NCBI RefSeq assembly: GCF_015330125.1
Contig: NZ_JADDXR010000002.1
Coordinates: 3,112,685-3,176,684 of the forward strand
Source of the DNA: Zobellia nedashkovskayae
Lineage (GTDB): Bacteria > Bacteroidota > Bacteroidia > Flavobacteriales > Flavobacteriaceae
Direction of reading: 5' to 3'
DNA length: 64,000 nucleotides
A program made the translations under genes and the position numbers. Below the pieces are notes generated by a model, which was given only the letters and a program-made list of their open reading frames with translations, made no database searches and was not told the origin of the DNA. Below, one piece after another: positions 1 to 9,327 of this stretch (the first letter of the stretch is position 1; each line of letters opens with the position of its first letter).

Positions 1-1623
1 TTAAAAAATTTAGAAGGGAAATCGTTTACCAATATAGCACCCGCAGGGGGTATAACCCATGAAGCATGGAGTATGACGGCAACAATGGGCGATTATGACC
101 TAGACGGGGATTTAGATATTTATGTAGGTAATTATGTGGCTTATGATAACCTTCCTTTTGACCAAAATATTACGAGTCCATTAGCTGATTTTTTCTATGA
201 AAATAAGGGTGATGGTACTTTTTTAAAGATTGATAATCCATTAGCCTCAAATGAAAAAGGAACAACCTTGGTTTCTTCTTTTTCGGACATAGATCAAGAT
301 GGAGATGCAGATTTATTTGTACTTAATGATTTTGGGGATTTTTATGAACCCAATAAGGTTTTGGTCAACAATTATCCAGAAAGGAACTTCAGTAATATAT
401 CCAATGCTTCCGGTATGAATGCCGCCATAAATAGTATGGGTATTGCGGTAGGTGATTTTAATGAAGATGGAAATTTTGATTATTATGTAACGAACATCGG
501 TCATAATAAACTGTATCAAAATCAAGGCTTGCTTTCTTATGAAGATGTGGCAAGAGATATAAATGTCAGTGATGGAACAGGGGTGTGTTGGGGTGCGGCT
601 TTTTTGGATGTAAACAATGATGGACATTTAGATCTCTATGCTTCAAAAGGATCTTTGTTAAACCTTAATGATACTCAGAATAATTTATTGTACTTGGGTT
701 TTGGAAAAGAAACAAGGTTTGAGAATGTTTCCGAAACATTGGTAACCAAGGAACCCAACAAAGCTAGGGGAATGGCATATGGAGATTTGAACAATGACGG
801 CAGGCTAGATATGATTGCTGTAAATATTCGTGTGAGCCAAGGGAATCTTGGAAGCACTAAAATTTATATGAATTCAGGTTCTGAGGAGGCAAATTGGTTA
901 AAAGTAAAACTAGAAGGGACTGAGAACAATAGAAGTGGGTACGGGGCTTTAGTTAAAATATATACTGATGGAAAAGAGCAAATAAGGGAAGTTTCCGGAG
1001 GAAGCAGTTACTTGTCCGTGCACAGTTCTATAGTACACTTTGGTTTAGGTCAGCTGGAAACAGTAGATAGTTTGGTAGTAAAATGGCCAAAAGGTCATAA
1101 GCGAGAGGTATTTAAAAATTTGGAAGCTAATACAGATTATTTTATTAAAGAAGACGAGGGCATTTTTAAACGTGCTTTTGAAACCATTCAAATTTGCCAG
1201 GGTGATGAAATTACTATCGGTAATCAAACCGTAAGTGAAGAAGGGGTGTACACAGAGTTAATAACCGAAGGTGAAAATAACACTGTAAAATTAACTAAAT
1301 TGGTAGTAAATACTGACGGAACAGGGGGGTGTTCACTAGTAACCGTGCCGAGCGAAGAAAATATTGATGGTCGTGAAATAGTGGTCTATCCAAGTCCATT
1401 TAATAATATGTTGCGTATAGTGTCAGGCGTTGCCTTTGAAGATAATGTAAGCATAATTTTAAGCGATGTTTCTGGACATGTCGTCCGTAATCAAATGGTA
1501 AATAGTAAGGCGGCAAGAGGTTCTATAACAATCAGTGGATATGAGACCTTGCCAGCTGGCCTATATGTATTGAAAATAGTTAGTGGCAACACAACTTATA
1601 TAAGAAAAATAGTAAAATCATAA
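1..1623 (+). CDS. Secreted FG-GAP/VCBS-repeat protein with ASPIC/UnbV domain and T9SS tail (5' truncated)
   Basis: The frame is open from base 1, so the true start lies left of the window and the ATG at 73 is internal. Repeated Asp-rich calcium-binding-like motifs (DYDLDGDLDIY, DFNEDGNFDYY, DVNNDGHLDLY, DLNNDGRLDM) mark an FG-GAP/VCBS beta-propeller. It is followed by an ASPIC/UnbV domain (from NWLKVKLEG to about VVKWPKGHKREVF). The last ~80 residues (VYPSPFNN... LPAGLYVLKI) are a type A T9SS sorting domain, so the protein is probably secreted and cell-surface bound. The family resembles the CRTAC1 group and its biochemical role is not established. It precedes the DUF1080 gene by 27 bp on the same strand and may be co-transcribed with it. 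Confidence 0.88.
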   Translation, partial: LKNLEGKSFTNIAPAGGITHEAWSMTATMGDYDLDGDLDIYVGNYVAYDNLPFDQNITSPLADFFYENKGDGTFLKIDNPLASNEKGTTLVSSFSDIDQDGDADLFVLNDFGDFYEPNKVLVNNYPERNFSNISNASGMNAAINSMGIAVGDFNEDGNFDYYVTNIGHNKLYQNQGLLSYEDVARDINVSDGTGVCWGAAFLDVNNDGHLDLYASKGSLLNLNDTQNNLLYLGFGKETRFENVSETLVTKEPNKARGMAYGDLNNDGRLDMIAVNIRVSQGNLGSTKIYMNSGSEEANWLKVKLEGTENNRSGYGALVKIYTDGKEQIREVSGGSSYLSVHSSIVHFGLGQLETVDSLVVKWPKGHKREVFKNLEANTDYFIKEDEGIFKRAFETIQICQGDEITIGNQTVSEEGVYTELITEGENNTVKLTKLVVNTDGTGGCSLVTVPSEENIDGREIVVYPSPFNNMLRIVSGVAFEDNVSIILSDVSGHVVRNQMVNSKAARGSITISGYETLPAGLYVLKIVSGNTTYIRKIVKS

Positions 1624-1650
1624 ACGTAAAACAACTTAGAACAATTGAAG

Positions 1651-3057
1651 ATGAAGTATTTAAAAACAAGTAAACTAAAATCCTTTGGGTATAACAGCGC
1701 CCTTTTAGTATTGGCATCAAGCTTTTTTATAAGCTGTCAGGCTCAAAAAGAAGAAACCCCATGGACTGAACTTTTTGATGGTGAAACCTTAACGGGTTGG
1801 ACCCAAAAAGGTGGTGAAGCTATCTATGAAGTTAGAGATAACACTATAGTGGGAACAACGGTAAGCAACACGCCAAATTCTTTTATGACTTCTGATAAGA
1901 TGTATGGCGATTTTATATTGGAGTTGGATTATAAGGTAGATCCGTCAATGAATTCCGGTATTCAGATTCGGAGTAATAGTTTTCCATATTATATGGATGG
2001 TAGAATACACGGGTATCAGGTAGAAATTGACCCATCTGATCGCGCGTGGAGCGCAGGTATTTATGATGAAGCCCGCAGAGGTTGGTTGCATCCATTACCT
2101 GATAGCAATACAAAGGCAAAACAAGCTTTTAAACAAAACGATTGGAACCATTACCGAATTGAAGCTATTGGTGATACCTTAAAAACATGGATTAATGGTG
2201 TGCCAGCGTCTCATTTGATCGATAGCCAAACGGCAAGTGGGTTTATTGGTTTGCAGGTGCATTCTATAGGAAAGGACAAAACTCCAGGTACCGAAATTGT
2301 ATGGAAGAATATCAAAATCATTACAGATGATTTACCTAAATATTCAGAAAAGAGTCCGTTGCCAGCAGTTAATATGGCAAATCAACTAACTAAAAATGAA
2401 CAAGATCAAGGTTGGGAATTACTTTGGGACGGTGCTACTACAGATGGTTGGAGAGGAGCTAAATTAGAAGGTTTTCCAGATAAAGGTTGGGAAATTAAAG
2501 ATGGTATCCTTACGGTCTTGTCTTCCGGTGGAGAAGAATCTGCAGCAGGTGGTGATATCGTTACCACAGAAAACTATGGGGATTTTGAGATTAAAGTCGA
2601 TTTTAAATTAACGGAAGGTGCCAATAGCGGTATTAAATATTATGTAGATACCAACATCAATAAAGGAGAAGGTTCTTCAATAGGCTTGGAGTATCAGATT
2701 TTAGATGATGAAAGACATCCAGATGCAAAAAAAGGAAACCACGAAGGTAGCCGTACGGTTTCTTCTCTTTATGACTTGATTAAAGCGGACCCAAAGAAGC
2801 CAATAAAAGCAATTGGCGAGTGGAACACAGCACACATCATATCAAAAGGAAATCACGTTGAGCATTACCTTAATGGCGCTAAAGTATTGGAGTATGACCG
2901 TAAGAGTGATGCGTATAGAAAATTAGTTTCGGAGAGTAAATATGCTAAGTGGCCAAACTTTGGAGAGTTAGACAATGGTCAAATTTTATTACAAGACCAT
3001 GGAGACAGAGTTAGCTTCAAAAACATTCAAATAAAAACACCTAAAGCCGATAAATAA
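1651..3057 (+). CDS. Tandem DUF1080 (3-keto-disaccharide hydrolase-type) lipoprotein
   Basis: The ATG at 1651 is preferred over an in-frame TTG at 1645. The N-terminus is a signal peptide with a lipobox (FFISC-QAQKEE), giving an exported lipoprotein. Two DUF1080/concanavalin-like jelly-roll domains follow: the first begins with WTELFDGETLTGW, the second with WELLWDGATTDGWRG around residue 265. Both carry the typical NSGIQ/NSGIK core. Some members of this family hydrolyse 3-keto-glycosides made by Gfo/Idh/MocA oxidoreductases. Here such an oxidoreductase starts inside the stop codon of this gene, which supports that role. The substrate cannot be read from sequence. Confidence 0.85.
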   Translation: MKYLKTSKLKSFGYNSALLVLASSFFISCQAQKEETPWTELFDGETLTGWTQKGGEAIYEVRDNTIVGTTVSNTPNSFMTSDKMYGDFILELDYKVDPSMNSGIQIRSNSFPYYMDGRIHGYQVEIDPSDRAWSAGIYDEARRGWLHPLPDSNTKAKQAFKQNDWNHYRIEAIGDTLKTWINGVPASHLIDSQTASGFIGLQVHSIGKDKTPGTEIVWKNIKIITDDLPKYSEKSPLPAVNMANQLTKNEQDQGWELLWDGATTDGWRGAKLEGFPDKGWEIKDGILTVLSSGGEESAAGGDIVTTENYGDFEIKVDFKLTEGANSGIKYYVDTNINKGEGSSIGLEYQILDDERHPDAKKGNHEGSRTVSSLYDLIKADPKKPIKAIGEWNTAHIISKGNHVEHYLNGAKVLEYDRKSDAYRKLVSESKYAKWPNFGELDNGQILLQDHGDRVSFKNIQIKTPKADK

Positions 3058-4385
3058 TGACGACAAGAAGAAATTTTATAAAGAAAACGGCAACAGGTTC
3101 AGTAGCATTATCGTTCAGTGGTCTTATTTTGCCATCTATGGCCAATGCAAATATTCTAGGTGCTAATGACCATATTAACTGTGCTATTATTGGTGTTCGT
3201 AGTAGAGCCAAAGCGCATGTAATGGCAGTCCATGAGCAAAAAAATGCTAAAATTATTTATAGTTGTGATGTAGATGATACTATACTTGAAGAGCATAATT
3301 TGTGGTGCCAAGAAAATATTGGTTACATCCCAAAAAATGAAAAGGATTTTAGAAAAGTACTAGAGGATAAGGATGTAGATGCTGTATTTATTGCCACACC
3401 AGAACATTGGCACGCTCCTATGGCCATAATGGCTTTACAGGCGGGCAAACACGTGTATGTAGAAAAACCATGTAGCCACAACCCTTATGAGAACGATTTG
3501 TTGGTAGCAGCTCATAAAAAGTACGGTAAAAAAGTACAAATGGGTAACCAGCAAAGGTCCGCAAAGACTTCTATAATGGGAGTGAAGGACATTAGAGATG
3601 GTGTAATAGGTGAAGTATACAAAGGCGAGGCGTACTATAGTAATAATCGTGGTTCTATAGGAAAAGGGAATGAAATAGCCGTTCCAGATACGTTAGATTG
3701 GGATATGTGGCAAGGTCCTGCACCAAGAGAAAAGTATAGAGATAATATACACCCGTATAACTGGCACTGGTTTAAGACTTGGGGTACAGGAGAGGTACAT
3801 AATAATGGTACACATGAAATTGATTTATGCCGTTGGGCATTGGGTGTAGACCTACCAGAAAGTGTTACTTCTTTTGGTGGTAAGTACACTTTTGATGATG
3901 ATTGGCAGTTTGTAGACAACCAGCAGGTTACCTATACATATCAAGATGATAAATTCATTACTTGGACAGGTCATAGCCGTGGTAAAATAATACCAAACCA
4001 ACCAGGTCGTGGTGCTACCATTTATGGCAGTAAAGGTATTATTCAGTTAGATCGAAACTTTTATAAGTTATATGATTTAGATGGTAACCTTTTAAAGGAA
4101 GAAAAAGAGGGAGCAGAAAGTGCAACTACCAATACAATGGGGCAGGGGCAATTAGATGTAAACCATGTAGGTAACTTCTTTGAAGCTATAAGAACGGATA
4201 AATCCCTTCACTCGGATATTCAGGATGCTAGTATCTCAACTATGTTGTGCCATTTAGGTAATATCGCGCAAGATGCAGGAGAGACTATAAAAATAGATCA
4301 GAAAACTGGTAAAATCTTAAACAACGAAAAGGCCATGGAAAGCTGGAAAAGGGAATATGCCCAAGGCTGGGAGCCAAAATTATAA
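3057..4385 (+). CDS. Tat-exported Gfo/Idh/MocA family oxidoreductase
   Basis: The start codon overlaps the previous stop by one base (TAATG), implying translational coupling. The N-terminus TRRNFIKKTA followed by a hydrophobic stretch is a twin-arginine signal, so the enzyme is exported with its cofactor. A Rossmann domain follows (NCAIIGVRSRAKAH, with the glycine motif altered from GxGxxG). Then come the family EKP motif (VYVEKPCSHNPYE) and the NNGTHEIDLCRWAL segment with the likely catalytic His. It probably oxidises or reduces a sugar hydroxyl with NAD(P). Coupling to a DUF1080 protein suggests formation of a 3-keto-glycoside for hydrolysis, which is inference. Confidence 0.88.
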   Translation: MTTRRNFIKKTATGSVALSFSGLILPSMANANILGANDHINCAIIGVRSRAKAHVMAVHEQKNAKIIYSCDVDDTILEEHNLWCQENIGYIPKNEKDFRKVLEDKDVDAVFIATPEHWHAPMAIMALQAGKHVYVEKPCSHNPYENDLLVAAHKKYGKKVQMGNQQRSAKTSIMGVKDIRDGVIGEVYKGEAYYSNNRGSIGKGNEIAVPDTLDWDMWQGPAPREKYRDNIHPYNWHWFKTWGTGEVHNNGTHEIDLCRWALGVDLPESVTSFGGKYTFDDDWQFVDNQQVTYTYQDDKFITWTGHSRGKIIPNQPGRGATIYGSKGIIQLDRNFYKLYDLDGNLLKEEKEGAESATTNTMGQGQLDVNHVGNFFEAIRTDKSLHSDIQDASISTMLCHLGNIAQDAGETIKIDQKTGKILNNEKAMESWKREYAQGWEPKL

Positions 4386-4438
4386 AGCTTTGTAACCAAG
4401 AGGTTATGAGCTAGTTGATTTTTTTGTTAGTTTTTTTT

Positions 4439-4471
4439 AGGCCCGTATGAAGTTTTCATACGGGCCTTTTT
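4439..4471 (+). terminator. Rho-independent terminator
   Basis: A perfect 12-bp stem (GGCCCGTATGAA at 4440-4451 with its complement at 4455-4466) has a 3-nt loop and is followed by TTTTTGG. It lies 55 bp after the oxidoreductase stop and closes the plus-strand operon. Confidence 0.9.
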
Positions 4472-4517
4472 GGTGTTAGTTTTATCAAAGAATTGATGAA
4501 AGAATAAGTGTCAATAC

Positions 4518-6689
4518 TTATTGCCTGATTACTTTTTGACGGTGGACAGTAGTTCCATCGCTATTTTTTATAGTTAAAATATACATCCCTGAAGAAAGGG
4601 TAGGGGTTTCTATTTTTGATTTTTCGTTGAAATTTATTTTTTCAGAAAAAGCTAATTCACCGTTTAAACTATAAAGCTGTACAGTACATTCTCCCGTGAG
4701 ATCAGTAGCTAGGTTCATTTCTTGTTGAAAAGGTATAGGAAACAGAACAGCGTTATCGTCACCGCCTTCGGAAGATGTTTTAACACCAAAAAGGCGCTCT
4801 GCTTTAGCGAAAGCTTGTTTTCCTATTTTATCGCCCATTAGTCGTCCTGGAATGTCATCTATAGGAGGATGAATTCCTCCCCAAATTCTTGAAAGACTAG
4901 TTTGGTCAGAAGCATCTCTATAGGTAGCCCATTGTAGGGTTAAGTCTTCGGAAGGGCCATCTTCAAATACCAAAAATTCATTTGCTTTGATGTCAAAAGT
5001 TCCCATCCCTCCAGGAAAAAAAGCATCTCCGGTCAATAGTGTCATAACTTCTGCGGCAGCCCTAGAAAACGTGGAATGACCAGAAATATAACCTGCAAAA
5101 GGAGGGGTGACGAAAGTACCACGTTGATAGGGCCACCAGTGCGTTCCTAATATCCACCCGACACCAGCAACGTCATTTTCTGGGTCATTTATAAAGTCTG
5201 GACCTCTCCAAGCCTTAATCTTAATTTCTCCCACAAATTCTCCCATGGGTCCCGCTAATGGGTCGGTTTCATCAACAAGTTCAATTAAATCAGGGATGAG
5301 AGGGATACCGTTTGGGTCAAAACTTGGTAATTCAGAGTTGCTACTTTGCCCTTTGCCTGCCATATACCTGATGGCAGAAATAGGTCTGACATAATCAAAA
5401 TAACCTTTAATGCCCCAAGTGGAAATAGCCGCGTCATGCATGGCTCCACCAAGGGCTAAATACGATTTTACGTCCCATTCCAAATTAGTTATAATAGAAC
5501 CTTCTCCTTTAATTTTTTTCTCAACCAAAGGATGGTCGCTCACATAATTTAAGATGGTAAACCAATGTCCGGGCGGAGTTTCAGAATCGGGGCCATCTGC
5601 CCAGAACTCCGCAAGGACTCTTGTATAGTCCGAACGTTTTACAAGTTGAGGCTCGTATGGCTGGTCTGTGTAGGGGTTGAGGTCCCAACCTTTACCAGTG
5701 TCTCCTCCATCTATAAGATTGTAGAAAGTTTTGTACGCTTCAAATGAAGTAGGGTAGGTTTCTATATCAACATTACCCAAAGCAGCTGGTGATATATCTA
5801 TTTCCGTAGGGTCTTCTGGGTCTAAATGAGCTGACCATGCAGCCACCAAAGTGAAATTCCATTTATACGGGTCGCTAAGCCCATCGGTCATAGAATTTTC
5901 TATTAGAGGCGGTTCTTGCGTGTCAAAATACAAATGAGAATCAAAACCGTTATTTTTAATCTGTAGGTTCGTTTCATCTAAAGCAAAAGGAACAACAGAA
6001 CCCCATTCAGGACTTAGGAAATCTGGTATGGCCACGGGAACTGAATTCCCAGACTGATCTATAAAAAGGTCAAATGATAGCGGCTGCCAATGGTTTGGGT
6101 CTATATCCGTAATATCTTGATATTCTGATAAAACTAGAGGAGGGTTGCTAGGTCTGTAAAGCTGGTTGCCATATTCTAAATCTTCATTGGAACCATCTTG
6201 GTTACCAAAAGCAATCATCTCATTGCCTAAATAATTTCCTAAAGCGGCATAAGAACCTGAGCTATAATCAATAGATGCAAATAATGGGTCGTATCCAAAG
6301 GAAAGGAATAAGTCTTGTATATTTTCTAAAGTTTCAGTCGCCCCTGGAGAAGTAGAAAAACGGTGTATCAATAACCTATATAGGGCATAGCTCATGATTT
6401 CATGGCGAGCAGTGTTAATATTTTCAGGTTGTAAAATGCCATTAAAATTACAATCGTAATTACCATATGTTTGCCCAAGAAAGACCGTTTGCGCAGTATC
6501 GTCAAATAGGGCCCAAGCATCGTACATTACTACGGAACTGTGGTATAAATTACGAGCATGCACAGTAGGCCTGGCAAAATCAGAACGTATGGCATCTAGC
6601 AATACTTCATTCCACTGTCTGGCAACAGATTGTTGCGCATTGGCTGTACATACAGCAAAGACAAGAAGTAATAGCAGTAGTTTTTTCAT
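4518..6689 (-). CDS. T9SS-secreted vanadium-dependent haloperoxidase / PAP2-family protein
   Basis: The signal peptide is MKKLLLLLLVFAVCTANAQ. The complete vanadate/phosphate-binding signature of the haloperoxidase-PAP2 superfamily is visible: K-x6-RP (KGYFDYVRP, near residue 430), SGH (YISGHSTFSR, near 535) and SR-x5-H-x3-D (SRIWGGIHPPID, near 600). The last ~75 residues form a T9SS type A sorting domain ending GMYILTIKNSDGTTVHRQKVIRQ. At 723 aa it is much longer than simple PAP2 phosphatases and fits bacterial vanadium haloperoxidase-like proteins. Halide oxidation versus phosphatase activity cannot be decided from the motif. The gene follows a LacI-type regulator by 39 bp on the same strand, suggesting one regulated operon. 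Confidence 0.82.
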   Translation of the reverse strand: MKKLLLLLLVFAVCTANAQQSVARQWNEVLLDAIRSDFARPTVHARNLYHSSVVMYDAWALFDDTAQTVFLGQTYGNYDCNFNGILQPENINTARHEIMSYALYRLLIHRFSTSPGATETLENIQDLFLSFGYDPLFASIDYSSGSYAALGNYLGNEMIAFGNQDGSNEDLEYGNQLYRPSNPPLVLSEYQDITDIDPNHWQPLSFDLFIDQSGNSVPVAIPDFLSPEWGSVVPFALDETNLQIKNNGFDSHLYFDTQEPPLIENSMTDGLSDPYKWNFTLVAAWSAHLDPEDPTEIDISPAALGNVDIETYPTSFEAYKTFYNLIDGGDTGKGWDLNPYTDQPYEPQLVKRSDYTRVLAEFWADGPDSETPPGHWFTILNYVSDHPLVEKKIKGEGSIITNLEWDVKSYLALGGAMHDAAISTWGIKGYFDYVRPISAIRYMAGKGQSSNSELPSFDPNGIPLIPDLIELVDETDPLAGPMGEFVGEIKIKAWRGPDFINDPENDVAGVGWILGTHWWPYQRGTFVTPPFAGYISGHSTFSRAAAEVMTLLTGDAFFPGGMGTFDIKANEFLVFEDGPSEDLTLQWATYRDASDQTSLSRIWGGIHPPIDDIPGRLMGDKIGKQAFAKAERLFGVKTSSEGGDDNAVLFPIPFQQEMNLATDLTGECTVQLYSLNGELAFSEKINFNEKSKIETPTLSSGMYILTIKNSDGTTVHRQKVIRQ

Positions 6690-6728
6690 TGGTTGGTCTG
6701 TACGTAAAATGCTTCTCGGTAATCTAAG

Positions 6729-7796
6729 CTAAACGGCGTACTCAATAGTGTCGGCAACATCAAAATAGTCTACATTTTCTTTGGTAACTATATTTATGGC
6801 TGAATTGTATTTAGGTTTTGGCGTTTTGTTTAGAAGTAGATACTCTGTGAGTATTTTAAGTCCCATATACCCTTGCTCAAAAGGGTTTTGATCTATGGCA
6901 AAATCAATAGATCCTTTTCTAATATATTCAAGATTATCTATATGGGTGTCATAACCAATAGCGCGTATATTGTTGAGACCTCTGCTTTCAAGAAATTTAG
7001 CAATCATGAAAATAGCACTAGACGGCACGAAAATACCGGAAATCTGTTTATTGCTTTCCAATTCTTTGGTAAGTGCTTTTTCAATCATTTCCGTATCAAA
7101 ATCGTCAATGATTATTTTTTTAATCTGCTTATCACTGTTATGGTCGGAAAAGTAATCTAAAAATCCCTTCATTCTAGTCTCTATTGCCAAATGCCTACCC
7201 ACATTTTTTTGCGAGGTCAATATGGCTACAGATTCTTCGGGTTTGGTAATCAGGTTTATCATTTTGCCACACAAGTAACCACTTTGTAGTGCATTTTGAC
7301 CAATGTAAGTCAGTTTATCGGGAGTATCTAAATCAATATTTATAAACACACAGGGTATTTCCTTTTCTTTTAATTTCTCTACGAATGCCAATGAAGTATT
7401 GTAAAAGAAGGGGGCGAAAACAATTCCGTTGGGTTTCAAATCTAGAATTTTATCTAGCGCCTGTTCGTACGATTTTAAATCGTATTGATCAAAGAAAAAC
7501 TTGTGTGTTTCCACACCATATTTTTGTATTTCCTTAGCGGCCGATTTCATCCCTAAATGTGGTCCATGCCAAAAGTGATTTTTAGATATGACCGATGGTA
7601 TTAGCGTAGCAATTCTATACTTCTTTTTGAAAGCCAAAGTGCTGGCAAGTATATTTCTTTCAAAATCGTACTTATCTAGTAATTTCTGAACTTTTTCCCT
7701 AGTCTTAGGAGATACTCCAGGACGCTTATGAATTACCCTGTCTACTGTACCTGTAGAAACCTTGGCTTCTTCGGCAATATCTTTAATCGTTTTCAA
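6729..7796 (-). CDS. LacI-family transcriptional regulator
   Basis: Residues 1-50 are a typical LacI helix-turn-helix and hinge (KTIKDIAEEAKVSTGTVDRVIHKRPGVSPKTREKVQ). The rest is a type 1 periplasmic-binding-protein fold effector domain, e.g. PNGIVFAPFFYN and ISGIFVPSSAIF. At 355 aa it is normal family length. The ligand is probably a sugar or sugar derivative. It lies directly upstream of the haloperoxidase-like gene on the same strand, so that gene is the obvious candidate target together with its own promoter. Confidence 0.92.
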   Translation of the reverse strand: MKTIKDIAEEAKVSTGTVDRVIHKRPGVSPKTREKVQKLLDKYDFERNILASTLAFKKKYRIATLIPSVISKNHFWHGPHLGMKSAAKEIQKYGVETHKFFFDQYDLKSYEQALDKILDLKPNGIVFAPFFYNTSLAFVEKLKEKEIPCVFINIDLDTPDKLTYIGQNALQSGYLCGKMINLITKPEESVAILTSQKNVGRHLAIETRMKGFLDYFSDHNSDKQIKKIIIDDFDTEMIEKALTKELESNKQISGIFVPSSAIFMIAKFLESRGLNNIRAIGYDTHIDNLEYIRKGSIDFAIDQNPFEQGYMGLKILTEYLLLNKTPKPKYNSAINIVTKENVDYFDVADTIEYAV

Positions 7797-7871
7797 TAAA
7801 GTAGTTTATAGTGTAGTAATCGACTTCAATTTAACCAGTCTTAATTTGTTATAGTCGAATTATTTGTATGT

Positions 7872-7900
7872 CAAATATAGGAAAAATTCTAATCTTAGAA
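7872..7900 (-). promoter_or_regulatory. Candidate LacI-gene promoter with palindromic operator
   Basis: On the minus strand a TATATTTG box (7872-7879) matches the flavobacterial -7 consensus TAnnTTTG. Just upstream lies a perfect 6-2-6 palindrome, TTCTAA-TC-TTAGAA (7887-7900), between the expected -7 and -33 positions. No clear -33 TTG was found. The spacing suits repressor binding, possibly autoregulation by the LacI protein starting at 7796. Confidence 0.35.
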
Positions 7901-7998
7901 AAGCACCGTAGCTTGCTTTGTGTTCGCACACGATTTTGTACTGTTCTGGTAATCAATCATGCTATAATAGAGGAAGCTGAAGGTAATTACTATAATAT

Positions 7999-8304
7999 TC
8001 AGTCTATAAGATTTTGATTCACCTTATTTAGTTTTTGAATTTCATTTGATATGCGATTTAAACGCTTTTGTATTTTTGATTTCTCTGTGGTTTCTGATAT
8101 TGGAATACTGTTCAATTTCAATTTGGTTTTAACGAGTTTGATATTGAATTCACGAACAGCTTCAAATTTCCTTGAGGGATATTTTGGGAAGTTACTTTCA
8201 AAAGTCTTTCGTAACTCTGTAATCTGCTTATTCAATTGTTTGAGATAGGTTTTCATTATACTTTTTTCAGGTTTCAATGTTTTGGGGGTTGTTGAGATAT
8301 TCAT
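7999..8304 (-). CDS. Small hypothetical coiled-coil protein
   Basis: A 101-residue, Lys/Glu-rich, almost wholly helical protein without cysteines or a signal peptide. Heptad-like segments (YLKQLNKQITELRKTFESNF and IQKRLNRISNEIQKLNKVNQNLI) suggest a coiled coil. No family was recognised. An alternative start is Met17 (8256). It stands alone between the LacI gene and a divergent DUF3891 gene. Confidence 0.5.
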   Translation of the reverse strand: MNISTTPKTLKPEKSIMKTYLKQLNKQITELRKTFESNFPKYPSRKFEAVREFNIKLVKTKLKLNSIPISETTEKSKIQKRLNRISNEIQKLNKVNQNLID

Positions 8305-8507
8305 CGTTTTTTTTATAAAATTATGTAGCCTATGAAAATAGGAAGTTCGCTATTGGTTCAAATTTTAGCTCAAACAAAACCATTCATTACCCTGCTAATG
8401 CATTTGGATTAAACTAAATAGGGATGACATTAATAGCGTTCTACGTGAGGTATTATTTTTATAGAGCAATACACACTTTTAACAATAAACCTATAATCTA
8501 TTTTGTT

Positions 8508-9248
8508 ATGCTTATAAATTTTTTACACGATGGAGTGGAGGTAATATCACATCCGGCACATGGCCTGTTGGCTGGTAAAATAGCTGATAAAATAAGACAT
8601 AAACTCTTTGTTGATCATTGGTTAGAAACTATGACTGCTATAATTGAGCATGATGATGAACAGATATCGCATAAAGCTAAAAAGAGTATTTCTAAAATAG
8701 GAATGCCAATGGATTTTGCCATAAACACCACCCCAATAGCCAAATCGTTTGAGCATGCTAAAGCGGTTTTTGAAAAGGTGAATAAAAAATCTAGTTGGTC
8801 TGCTTTAATTCTGTCCCACCACCTTCAATTTTTGTATGAAGACACCGCTAAGGATCATGCTGAATTTAATATTTTCTTAAATGATTTAAAAAGTTTTAGA
8901 GCGACGGTTTGCGAGCGGTACAAAGTAAAGCCTGATAAGATCGCGGAACTCTATAAAATTATGATTTTTGCTGATAGATTATCTCTTATTTTATGTCAAG
9001 ACCAAGTACCGCAGTTGGGTAGGGAACTAGAGATAAATACATCTATAGACAACAAAAAGTATTTTATATATGAATCTGCTAAAGGAAATCTAATTGTAAA
9101 ACCTTGGCCTTTTAAAGAGAGTTCCTTTGACTTATCCTTGGAATCCCGTTTGCTATCGGAAATTAAATTTAAGGATGAAGATGAGTTTGATGCATTTCTG
9201 GCTAAAGCACCTATTAAAATAAAATCTTGGACATTTTCTCGCGAATAG
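8508..9248 (+). CDS. DUF3891 family protein
   Basis: From Met at 8508 the protein reads MLINFLHDGVEVISHPAHGL, the usual DUF3891 opening with an HA(H)GLLAGKIA segment. It continues with HWLETMTAIIEHDDEQ and IFADRLSLILCQDQVPQ. The open frame extends up to an ATG at 8424, but those 28 residues are not family-like, so 8508 is preferred. The His/Asp pattern (EHDDE, SHHLQFLYEDTAKDH) suggests a metal-binding helical fold, but no function is established. It ends against a hairpin shared with the convergent gene. Confidence 0.78.
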   Translation: MLINFLHDGVEVISHPAHGLLAGKIADKIRHKLFVDHWLETMTAIIEHDDEQISHKAKKSISKIGMPMDFAINTTPIAKSFEHAKAVFEKVNKKSSWSALILSHHLQFLYEDTAKDHAEFNIFLNDLKSFRATVCERYKVKPDKIAELYKIMIFADRLSLILCQDQVPQLGRELEINTSIDNKKYFIYESAKGNLIVKPWPFKESSFDLSLESRLLSEIKFKDEDEFDAFLAKAPIKIKSWTFSRE

Positions 9249-9274
9249 CTAATGGAATTAAATCTAAAAAGAAA

Positions 9275-9304
9275 TAATCCCGACAAAAGAATTTGTCGGG
9301 ATTA
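9275..9304. terminator. Bidirectional terminator hairpin
   Basis: A perfect 13-bp stem (TAATCCCGACAAA and its complement) has loop AGAA and lies between convergent genes. The minus-strand side continues into a T-rich tract (TTTCTTTTTAG), so it probably ends transcription mainly from the katE side. Confidence 0.85.
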
Positions 9305-9327
9305 ATTAATAAAATTATTATTGTTTA

